Part shown: one piece after another, positions 47,171 to 56,265 of the stretch
Layout of the letters: the number at the start of each line of letters is the position of its first letter
How positions within the stretch are numbered: the first letter of the stretch is position 1
Source of the DNA: Polytrichum commune
Lineage: Eukaryota; Streptophyta; Polytrichopsida; Polytrichales; Polytrichaceae
Direction: 5' to 3'
NCBI GenBank assembly: GCA_950295325.1
Contig: OX485805.1
Location: 24,045,501-24,109,500, forward strand
DNA: 64,000 nucleotides
Notes under the pieces: model-generated
What the model was told of the DNA's origin: nothing
Database searches by the model: none
Seen by the model: only the letters and a program-made list of their open reading frames with translations
Position numbers and translations under genes: made by a program

Positions 47171-50100
47171 CCCTCTAGGGATCCCAGCAACCGAAAATTG
47201 CATATTGACAGGGAAAGAAGTAGAGTTTGAATTCTCTTGAACTGTTCTCAGGTTCGATGACTGAGAACAATGGGCGTCAGGGGAGAAAATTGAACTTATT
47301 CTTGTGTTTTTTTCCCGCCCTTATGTGTATGAATGTATTGCCATTCACGAATTCCATGCAATTTTGTCCTCCTTTCATCGACTACTTTTGATTAAAATTA
47401 AAAGTAAATCAATTCCGTATGCAAGGCATGGTTTAGGGTATGATCAAAAGCAGTTGATCATACCCCTAAAGCCTAAACCCTAAAATCATGTACCATGGAT
47501 GCATGGCATGAGGTTTTCCTTTGACAACATTGTATGGAATAAGTGTAGAGTATATGGTGGTGTCATTTTGAACCCAAAGAAGTGACCATGCACCAAAAAA
47601 TGAATGTGTTGATTTTTTTTAATATATCTCCAAAAAGGGTAGTTTAGGGAATTTTCTTCATGTTTAACCTTCTCCCCTACTTCTTCCCTTCTCTTCCTCT
47701 CAACTATGGAAAGGTTTGGCAAAAATATGTATATATAGTTTTTTTTCTTAAACAACGTTTCTTTGTTATGGTCCCACCATAAAACCCATTGAACCATGAC
47801 AATGGATGATATAGGCATGAAAATAGGCCTTTTGGGGACCTCAAGTTCCATGGTCACTCTTTTATTTTATTTTTCTTGATGTAAAACGAAGTGAACCCGG
47901 GATGAATTTAACTGCCAATCACATATTCTAGAGGAGCAAGAGACGACTTCATGGTCCATGATGTAAATATCCATTTTGGGCACTATAGGTTTATAATGTT
48001 GCAATTATTGTCCCTTACTAAGTGATTTTCCATCCAAGTTTCAATCATCCATGGCAATATTTCAAGCACAAGGGTCAATGTTACTACAAACGTTGGACTA
48101 GTATATAGATAAATGCATAGTGTCAATGATCAACATCAATAACAATATCAAAGGACCTACTTGTGGATATCATAATTTTAATATTAATCAAATATCGATA
48201 TTTGGTCCGGATCTTTATATATCCGAGTCGTTATTTGGGTCAATGCCATTCTAAACCTTGTTGACACTAAGGCAATTTCAACTAGATAGGAAAGTTATTG
48301 TGTGGCATATAGGCCCAGATGGTACCCAAAATGGGAATCATCTTCATATGACCATACCTTATTAATATCAACACATATGAAATACTCATTATAAATACTC
48401 AAATGGTATTCAAGAAAACAATATTGTTCCACCATTGGCTACTACTTCCATTGACAATTTCATGGTTATAATGGTATTGTGGTACCATGGGGAGTGCAAT
48501 AGAAACATGCCCCTCCCAAATGTGTTGTTCCTTCATTCTAATTGGGTTCCATTAGACTATTCAGGGGTCATTTCAACTTAAAATAGAAACAATCATGCCT
48601 TACCAAGTTTCTCTACGATTTCACACTCCCTCATGGCATGTATCATGAGACTTTACCTTGTTTGTTTAGCTGGTGCTTTGTGGAAGGAGGCGATTATTTC
48701 TAATAAAATTCATAATTTGATGGAGATTGCGCATGCATATTGTTGCAATCCACTTGGAATGTTGGGCATATGAGAGGGATTTAAGACTTGCATATTAGGC
48801 AACACAAGAAAAGCAACTTGCCTTGATTAATCAATTATTTGCGCACATGTCATTGCAAATGAATTGCTTCTGGCACCTATTATGTAGATATTTTTCATGG
48901 AGAAAGTGTGATTTATCCTCATCACTAAAGAATGTCATTGGTGAAATTCCACACTAATCAAAAAATTGGATGAGTAATGAAGTTTGAAATAGAAGGCAAC
49001 CTTGCAATAAATCATAGTTCCAAAAAGGCATGAGCAATTATTTGTCCTAATTTTTGCACACCTGTCGTAACTCTAAACATGTGATACACAAAGAGAATTA
49101 CCAATCGATCTTTGCAACCAATATGATTGTTTATTATAGCTTAAAAAAATGAAGGTGCAAATTTTGATTTTATTATTTTTCTTTTTCATTGAGCACAAGA
49201 GGTGTGTGGCCACCAAGCTAGTCTCTATGTCAAATAGAGAGAAGATTTCATAATCAAGAACTGAATTGTCAACCACCTCCATTTGGTTTTAGGGACCTCT
49301 CCATTATCATCCATAGTTTAGGATCACTTCTAAATTTTGATTTAGAAGCAATCTAGTTGAATGGGCTGGGTTACAATCTTTTTGTGCCTTGTTACCATGT
49401 GGTTAGAGAGTTGTTGGTTGCTTGTCATCAAGGCATGTGACTTTGGTTTATGATTCTTTCATAGTAGGTGGTTTATCAAGGTTAACTTGGTAGTTTGCAC
49501 ATGTGATTTAGTCATCAAGCCGGCTCCTTCTCCTTGCCCCTCCCCTGAGCGCCACTTGGATTAACAAAAATGTTTTTTGGGTGTACTTCTTATCAATCCA
49601 AGGAATGGAAGAAACCGACTACTAGTTACAGACGAACCGGTTGAGTTTGAGAAATTTTTGTGAGAGGAAGATAAGTAGTCAGATGGTATTTGGATAGTAT
49701 GTAGGTGCAATCCTCTAGAACTACCAGACACGGTAGGAGAGGAGATTTATACGTATAAAATAAATAAAATAATATGTGTGCCATGTGTCACCATCTGTAT
49801 GCACCTTCGTGTTGGCCATACCTACCTAGGTCGATGACTAGGTTGATACGATCGGGATAACCGGGGTTAAGTGTCTCTAATGATGATTAACAGCTCTATA
49901 CCCTCGGAATACCCGGGGAGGTTGCTACAGTCTTAAGTCCTAACTTTGTTGATATTCGGTTTAGGTCTAGGGTCTAATTACTTACTTGATACCTTGGACC
50001 AGGGTATCCACCCTAACTCTCAAATGGTCTCTGCACCCTAAGCCTGAGATGGCTCAATTACAAATACATCAGATTGTTCAATTCTATTCTTCTAACAGAA

Positions 50101-50573
50101 ATAACCTGTTCAAGTTTAAGACTTTAGGAATACTACCAGTTATATTAGAGGAATTTATAGAATATGCCTCACTTTACGAAGAAAAACCTAAAGGTCTTAA
50201 CAATTAACCGATTTGACTTTGAAGCAGTAGGATCTCGACTGATTATGCCCATAAAATCTCCCCGGACACTATATCAATCAATGGAAAATCACCATTTGAT
50301 TTGAAGTAAAATTAAGAATCTCAAGTAAACACTGACCCATATACTAATTCATGGTGCTTTTGTTAGATATTTGATGAATAAGAGTGGATTTACGTTAGGG
50401 TTTGGGCCCAAGAAGCATGGGGTCCACGACACCCCTTCATGGAGCTCACTTTTGGACTCAAGATTGTAAATCAAGCTTAAAATTTGGTTTCTTAAGTCGA
50501 GTGGAATATTTTTTTGAAACAAGACCTACAAGATTCGACCCACATTTGCACCACTTCATTTTTTTCATACTTT

Positions 50574-50666
50574 GCATTCAAACCCTAGTGTAAACTCCTT
50601 GGGTGGAATGTTTTTTCATACTTTGCATTCAAACCCTAGCGTAAACTCCTTGGGTGGAAATGTTTG
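50574..50666 (+). repeat. 51/52-bp tandem repeat, 2 copies
   Basis: TTCATACTTTGCATTCAAAC starts at 50574 and 50615. The paralogue at 2280 has three copies. Confidence 0.85.
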
Positions 50667-50799
50667 CTCTTTGACCAGTACTCATGATGAATTAAACCTG
50701 ATCTTCTTGTACCGTAATGTAAACCAGTGTCCAGGGAGGATTTTGGACATAACCAGTCGACATCCTAGTGTTTTCAGACCAACCAGTTATATGTTGATA

Positions 50800-51019
50800 C
50801 TCCCTCTGTTTCACAATAAAACCATGGTTTCTGCATAAACTCCGTGCCAGAATAAAACCATGGTTTCGTTACGGACCTCCTCCGGGCATGACAGAGACGT
50901 CGGCAACTTTTTGGCAGCTCCCAATTTTGGTTAAAAAGCGCATTGTGGTTCAAATCCGGTCACTGTTCTTAATCCCGCACTGAAATAGAAACCACAATTT
51001 TATTTTGAAACAGAGGGAG
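50800..51019 (+). mobile_element. Stowaway-like MITE
   Basis: A 220-bp element with terminal inverted repeats CTCCCTCTGTTTCA...AATAAAA and complement, flanked by TA on each side (50798-50799 and 51020-51021). Repeat B1 has the empty site GTTGATATCTTTC with a single TA at 2567-2568, proving precise insertion with TA duplication. CTCCCTC ends and TA targets are typical of Stowaway (Tc1/mariner-derived) MITEs. The interior repeats the word AATAAAACCATGGTTTC. Confidence 0.93.
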
Positions 51020-51623
51020 TATCTTTCAGTTTTTCTTTATTGAATTGAAGAACATTCTGTAAATCCCTCTCAAAGGATCGGTAATATTCCCGAAGTCTTG
51101 ATTACGAACAGCTCCGGTTCATCCATAACTAGTGATCGTTTCTCCCCGTTCCTTGATGTAAACCCACCGTAGGAAAAAATAAGCAACAAATTCCCAATCC
51201 TCAAGAAAGGCAGAAGGATGTGAGTGAAAAAATGAAGCAAGCGGATTTCCATTCTTTCTGTTAGACTAAGCATGTGAGTTCTTTCCAATGGTCTAATTTC
51301 TTTCTCTACTCTGAATATTTTAAGAATACAAGGTTCATGGGTCCATTTTTTGGAAGCTGACGTAAGGCATTTGATTCCACTAGCAAATTGCTCAATCTTC
51401 AGAGGCAGTCATGTTTTCGAGGAAAACCAGAACAATATTTGGCCTACGCTTAAATTCTGGAAGAGCAGCACATAGTTATGCCACTATAAGTTGTCCTTTG
51501 CAAGGGATTGTCAGAGAACGCTATCTTTCGTCAGCAGTATATTGTGTAAAGGTCTGTGGATCTCGTGGCCAATGTTTTCCAGAATGTCCCGGATGCACAT
51601 AAACCTTCAGTAGCAAGTTTCAC

Positions 51624-53025
51624 TAGTCCATCTTGCAAACAATAAAGCTCTTACGGCAGCTGTAGCATCACAATCACTTGTTCAGCTAGGGCTGCTCGAT
51701 CATGGCTTTACCTATGGTAATCGAGATTGGGCTGGAGAGAGGCTTCCGCACAGCCATGAGTGACTTCTTGACTATGCAGCTTCAGCTTGCGTCTGTCTTT
51801 TTCACTTTCTCCTTGGGAACAAAGACTCACTACTTTGGTCGGACAATTTTGCACGGTGGTGCCAAATATCGTCCAACTGGTCGAGGGTTTGTTGTAAGGC
51901 ATGAGAGAACTACAGACTATATTCACGGTCTCACTTCACAAAAGGGATTGAGCTTCTTTTACTGCTCATTGTATACACGCACCATATACATGTCCCGCTC
52001 TGCAAGTGGAGCAGTTATGTACATTTTGATCACCTTTTCAATGTGGTTCCTGGTAGCATCATGGTTATTTGCACCTTTCTTGTTCAATCAGTCGGGCTTT
52101 GAGTGGCAGAAGATTGTCGAAGACTGGGATGATTGGAACAAGTGGATCAGTAACAGGTGAACATCTTGCGCGCCAATTTGCTTAGTGCAATTACTTGAAT
52201 TTCTAAATCTCGCTGTGTAAAACAGCTCCACATGTGAATAGTGTATCTGTATGCAGTATCTTAATACTCCTATACGTGTTATTCCTATGGCAGGGGAGGA
52301 ATCGGTGTGGAAGGTGCCAAGAGTTGGGAGTCCCGGTGGGATGAAGAGCAAGAACATTTAAGTTTCACAGGGTTCCGAGGACGTTTGATAGAGTGCATAC
52401 TGGCCATGCGGTTCTTCCTCTACGAATATGGCATAATCTACCATTTGAACATTGTGCAAACATCAAACAATCTGAGCATCAGTGTACGTCCCAAACCATT
52501 CCATGAGATCTTGATAACTGTGATGTTTGTGTTATTTCCTCAACATATGATCTGCTTGTTGATCTTTTTGGGTGGTGTTTTTTGTTACCAGGTATATGGA
52601 CTTTCGTGGCTGGTCATATTGGCAGTAATTGCAGTATAGAAGGTTTCTTCCAAAACTCCTGACCTCAATTGTTTTGATTATGGAGAAACGTGGGGAGGTA
52701 TAATGAGAAATCGGGGGAGATTTTTAATCTGTTGAGATAGGTTCCTGGAGATTGGTGTTTCGGTTTTTCGCTAAAGCTGCATCTCTACACACAGATTTGC
52801 ATAAACCATCCATGACATTTAATTTACTTACTACATATGCAGATTGTCTCGATGGGACAAGATAAATTCAGTGCGGACTTTCAGCTGATGTACAGACTGT
52901 TAAAGGCATGTCTCTTTGTTGGTTCTATATCTGTGATCGCCGTCCTACATGTGAGGCAGTTCACTGTTGGTGATCTATTTGCTAGCATTTTGGCGTTCAT
53001 ACCCACAGGGTGGGCATTGCTCCAG
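51624..53025 (+). pseudogene. Callose synthase (GSL) C-terminal fragment, decayed
   Basis: The exons match plant plasma-membrane beta-1,3-glucan synthases near their C-terminal membrane domain. 51624-52158 encodes NNKALTAAVASQSLVQLGLL, EIGLERGFRTAMSDF and FSLGTKTHYFGRTILHGG. 52294-52483 encodes GGIGVEGAKSWESRW. 52592-52642 encodes VYGLSWLVILAV. 52843-53025 encodes DKFSADFQLMYRLLK and ILAFIPTGWALLQ, with a donor after it. All introns keep GT-AG ends. Damage comprises a 4-base GATC frameshift at LGLL before MALPM (about 51697), a roughly 10-base deletion after VVRH that shifts the ENYRLYSRSHF segment out of frame until a compensating indel, and an in-frame TAG at 52637-52639. The catalytic N-terminal part and last exon are absent. 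It is a transposed dead fragment. Confidence 0.92.
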
Positions 53026-53687
53026 GTAATTTCACTTCTTTTATATTCTCTTTGGTCGTATGAGTGAGCCATGCATCTAATAGTGGAGTTAGAAAATAAC
53101 AAACATACAACATGTTCACACCTAATATTGGGGTGACTATCAAATATTATGTGGCATTTTATGTGTCCCTTGCTGTTAAGCAAAGTGGTAAGATACCACT
53201 TACTACTAAGTTATCATTAGCTCTTTTGTTAAGGTTTAGCCTAAAATAAGGTGATAATGTACATGTCCGAGAAACAACCAATTATGTCAATGCTAACTTC
53301 ATCACTAAGTGTGGGCATAGAAATGTTGTAATAATAAAGGCATAGGCGCTAACCTGATTATGTTAATTCGCCATTCTTACTTAGTGTATCCAATAAACAA
53401 TCCTTTTTAAAGAACAGTTGTAGATTGAAACTCAAGGGGAACATGGAAACAATTTTAATAAAACCGTATGTTTATTGAGCAGATTGCACAATTGTGCTTG
53501 CCATGCCCACTAGACGTACCAACTCACTTTTTGGTCGAATCACAACGGTGAAATGTTGTGAACATATGTGAAACTCTGTATCTAGCTCTAGCTAGGTGCT
53601 CGTGGTTTCTGTACATACTTATTCACATAGCACACATCTGAAAATCATGATTGAATAATCATGTCAAGCTTATTCTTCATTGGAAAT
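53026..53687. other. Spacer between callose synthase fragment and Dof-repeat gene
   Basis: AT-rich, with no gene. The expected last callose synthase exon (GLWGSVR..ARGYE-type) is not found. AATAAGC on the minus strand near 53670 could serve as a polyadenylation signal for the convergent gene. Confidence 0.5.
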
Positions 53688-55181
53688 CTATTGGATTCCC
53701 CATTCCATAGGATCGGCAGGCAATTGTAACATTGCCATGAAATTTGGGGAATCGATGTTTAGCAGTTCAACTGGATTATTTTCGTCCAGTATTTGTTCAC
53801 TTGCTTCTTCTGGAACGTCAGGTATTTTCAACATTTCCATGAAGCTTGAGAAATCGAGATCTCGCAGCTCAACCGGATTAGTTTCGTCCAATTTTTGCTC
53901 AATTGCTTCTTCCGGAACGTCAGATATTTGCACCATTCCCATGAAACTTGAGCAATCGAAATCTGGCACCTCAGCCTGTTTATTTTCCTCCGGTGTTTGA
54001 TAATTTGCATCTTCCGGGGCGTCAAGCGATTCCCACTTATTCATGAAACTTGGGGTATCGACATTTAGCAGGTGCTCAATTGGATTGTTTTCGTCCAGTA
54101 TTTGTTCACTTGCTTCTTCTGGAACGTCAGGTTTTTCCATCATTTCCATGAAGCTTGAGAAATCGAGATCTCGCAGCTCAACTGGATTAGTTTCGTCCAA
54201 TTTTTGCTCAATTGCTTCTTCCGGAACGTCAGATAATTGCACCATTCCCATGAAACTTGAGCAATCGAAATCCGGCACCTCAGCCTGTTTATTTTCCTCC
54301 GGTGATTGATAATTTGCATCTTCCGGGGCATCAAGCGATTCCCACTTATTCATGAAACCTGGGGAATCGACATTTAGCAGGTGCTCAACTGGATTGTTTT
54401 CGTCTGATATTTGTTCACTTGCGTTTTCCGGAACGGCAGATAATTGCATCGTTTCCATGAAACTTGAGCAATCGACATCTGGTAGCTCCGCCAGAGTAAT
54501 TTCGTTCAATGTTTGCTCACTTGTTTGTCCCACGACATCACGTGATTGCATCATTCCCGAGAGACTTGGGGAGCCTGTATCTTGGAGCTCATCCCAATTA
54601 ATCTCACCCAGAAAGCTTTCAGCTCCCGCTTCCGGAACGTAACGCGATTCCATCAATTCCACGATACTTGAGGAATCGGCGTTTGGCAAAAAATCTGAAC
54701 CAATTTTGGTCAACATATGCTCGGTTGGCTCTCCCGGAACATCGACAGCTTGCGCCCAACGATTCATGTTGGGACTTCGCCGTCCTCCGTATGTGAAGGA
54801 CGTTTTACAGGCTCCACACTTGTAACGTGGTTGTCCGACGTTGCCATTATTGAAGTACAGGAACTTGGAAGTTCCGATTCTCTCACAACTTGGGTTCGGA
54901 CATGGAACCTCTGCAATATTTGGGAGGAGTTCTGCGAATGCAACCGCAATCTTCGCGTAGCCTCCAGCATGTTTCTTTCTTCGGGAGGCGGGATTGTGCG
55001 TGAAATATTTTTTGCACCCCAAACATTTGTATCTCGGTTGCTGGATGTTTTTGTTGTTCAAGAACTTATACTCCGCATTAGTGGAGCTGCAAAACGGGCA
55101 TGTCTTGGTGACACCCACGTACATGGCAGGCTCCACAACTCTTTTGGGCCTCCCCATTTTGGCGGCCAACTCCTTCTTCAT
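53688..55181 (-). CDS. Tandem Dof-like zinc-finger protein with ten 34-residue acidic repeats
   Basis: A single intact 497-codon frame, the longest in the window. Residues 1-20 include a basic GRPKR motif. Finger 1 (C28, C31, C53, C56) has the exact Dof spacing CX2CX21CX2C and the core NNKNIQQPRYKC. Finger 2 (C94, C99, C122, C125) is CX4CX22CX2C with KFLYFNNGNVGQPRYKCGAC. Both continue into basic residues. From residue 148 to 490 come ten consecutive repeats of 34-35 residues (consensus VPEEASEQ.LDENNPVEL.DVDSSSFM.MMQ..D), very acidic with a hydrophobic SFMEMM core, then PMEWGIQ and stop. Repeats 5-7 and 8-10 are near-identical triplets. Normal Dof transcription factors have one finger binding AAAG and no such array. 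A DNA-binding activator is a reasonable inference, with the repeats acting as activation or protein-binding modules. The start is the first ATG after an in-frame break, and a second ATG is at codon 9. It lies inside a transposed block, convergent to the callose synthase fragment. Confidence 0.85.
   Translation of the reverse strand: MKKELAAKMGRPKRVVEPAMYVGVTKTCPFCSSTNAEYKFLNNKNIQQPRYKCLGCKKYFTHNPASRRKKHAGGYAKIAVAFAELLPNIAEVPCPNPSCERIGTSKFLYFNNGNVGQPRYKCGACKTSFTYGGRRSPNMNRWAQAVDVPGEPTEHMLTKIGSDFLPNADSSSIVELMESRYVPEAGAESFLGEINWDELQDTGSPSLSGMMQSRDVVGQTSEQTLNEITLAELPDVDCSSFMETMQLSAVPENASEQISDENNPVEHLLNVDSPGFMNKWESLDAPEDANYQSPEENKQAEVPDFDCSSFMGMVQLSDVPEEAIEQKLDETNPVELRDLDFSSFMEMMEKPDVPEEASEQILDENNPIEHLLNVDTPSFMNKWESLDAPEDANYQTPEENKQAEVPDFDCSSFMGMVQISDVPEEAIEQKLDETNPVELRDLDFSSFMEMLKIPDVPEEASEQILDENNPVELLNIDSPNFMAMLQLPADPMEWGIQ
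53712..54740 (-). repeat. 102-bp coding tandem repeats (ten units, with a 309-bp triplet duplicated)
   Basis: DNA encoding residues 148-490. Each unit is 102 or 105 bases. The last six units are two 309-bp blocks (about 54329-54021 and 54020-53712) differing at few positions, while units 1-3 are much more diverged. That gradient shows stepwise amplification with the newest expansion at the C-terminal end. All length changes are multiples of three, so the frame has been kept. Confidence 0.9.
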
Positions 55182-55600
55182 GACGGATGTTGGGACGTAG
55201 GAAGAGAATTAAAGAACGACAATCAGCTCATGAGGAACTCAAGAACTGATAAATTGTAAGATGAAATGCCTCGTTTGTGATGCTCTTCGACGAAATCGAA
55301 AATTCTACAAAATTCTGAGAGTGAGAGAGAGACAGAGAGCGCAAGAGAGTGAGAGAGAAAGAGAGACAGCGCAAATGACTCTGTCTTCCTCTGACGGGCA
55401 CTCATAGTATGAGCACACGACGAAGCACAGGTTGACACGTGGCGGTTAAGTGGCCCCAAGGAATTAAGTTAATGACGGAGATGGATGAAAACGCGTTGTA
55501 CGATATTCATCCACGAATGTTGACCTAAATGGATGAGAACGACGTCATTTGATGATTCTAAAATTAAGCACTGGATTAAACCTAGATTATTCCACACCCA
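55182..55600 (-). promoter_or_regulatory. Leader and promoter of the Dof-repeat gene (CT-rich tract, ABRE/G-box)
   Basis: Reading on the minus strand, a CT-rich tract (CTCTCTGTCTCTCTCTCAC and similar, 55319-55370), common in plant core promoters and leaders, lies 140-190 bases before the ATG. The ABRE/G-box core CACGTG at 55436-55441, in the context GACACGTGGC (plus strand), lies about 255 bases upstream. A TTGAC word overlaps it. ACGTGGC is the classical abscisic-acid-response element bound by bZIP factors. This suggests a functional promoter was carried along, but expression is unproven. Confidence 0.5.
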
Positions 55601-56044
55601 TGTATAGTCCACCCTTGTTAAATGTTACACTTATAAACGTTAACTCATTATATTTGTTAACAAAATCCTACTCCCTTCATATTGCTAACTAGAATGTTAA
55701 CTATGTTAAATGTTAACAATAATTTATTTCTCTCTTTGTTAATTTGCTACTTATAAATGTTAGCCTACGAAATACATCCAATGTTGTGTGATGACATCCA
55801 TTACATTGACTCACAACCTTTCAAAGTCGCAAAGGATTAAAAGTAAAAGATTGAATTTGATACACATATTTCATATATGATAATTTTACAAAACTCTCCC
55901 TCCATAATTGTAATGAATTTATATTTGTTAGGCATTCAAAAAGCTCCCTTTATAATTGTTACAATGTTGACTCACTATAAATGTTAGGAAAATTTTACTC
56001 CAGAGCCTAACATTTATAGAGGGTGGACTGTATGTTGGATGTTG
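55594..56044 (+). mobile_element. Palindromic MITE-like segment at the right edge of the 6.3-kb block
   Basis: CCATGTATAGTCCACCC followed by TTGTTAAATGTTA on the left pairs with TAACATTTATAGAGGGTGGAC.GTATGTTGG on the right. Inner copies of ATGTTA and TAACAT recur. In unit 2 only the right half is present (32296-32522), so the block boundary at 55823 falls inside this palindrome. It might mark how the block inserted. Confidence 0.45.
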
Positions 56045-56265
56045 GCAAGACGAATCTAGAAGACATTCATGGCATTGAGGGTTGTATGCATCTTTAATCT
56101 CTATTATATGACGAAACACTCATGCAAGGGCTTCCAAATTTAACAAATTTGGTTAGCTTGAAGTTTCTCATTGTAGTGTATGTTTGTCCTTGACAACATT
56201 GAAAAACATCAAGGGCTTACCCACACTCGAGATTCTTAGGTGTGGTATTGGAGATGCCCTTTGGT
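56035..56265 (+). pseudogene. Decayed leucine-rich repeat remnant (NLR-like), unit 3
   Basis: Paralogue of 32520-32760 with the same frame break (QGLPNLTNLVSLKFLIV, then ALKNIKGLPTLEILRCG after a shift). Confidence 0.5.

Larger units (their letters stand above)
49658..51623 (+). repeat. Dispersed repeat B, copy 2
   Basis: Copy of 1439-3166, with an extra 80 bases near 49830-49910, two copies of the 52-bp repeat (period 51 here) and a 220-bp MITE. It ends exactly where callose synthase similarity begins. Confidence 0.85.
49533..55822. mobile_element. 6.3-kb inserted block with callose synthase fragment and Dof-repeat gene, type unknown
   Basis: Unit 2 reads CCTTCTCAAAGTCGC without interruption at about 32288-32302. 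Unit 3 breaks after CTCCTTCTC (49524-49532) and resumes at AAAGTCGC (55823). The sequence before the resume point, CAACCTTTC, is only a rough match to CTCCTTCTC, so a target duplication is not established. No transposase, Helitron-type termini or LTRs are visible. The right edge abuts a palindromic MITE-like segment. Cargo is repeat B2 with its Stowaway-like MITE, a truncated callose synthase and a complete zinc-finger gene. Confidence 0.75.

Noticed and set aside
53712-54740. 34-residue repeats as a TAL-effector-like DNA-binding array
   Set aside because: Only the repeat length agrees. There is no LTPxQVVAIAS-type sequence, no paired variable residues and the repeats are strongly acidic.
53680-55259. 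Plus-strand frames of 88-180 codons opposite the Dof-repeat gene
   Set aside because: They are antisense shadows of the 497-codon frame; their apparent repeats mirror the 102-bp coding units.
49533-55822. Helitron interpretation of the 6.3-kb block
   Set aside because: No 5' TC with 3' CTRR and hairpin at the junctions, and the insertion is not between A and T in the paralogous site.
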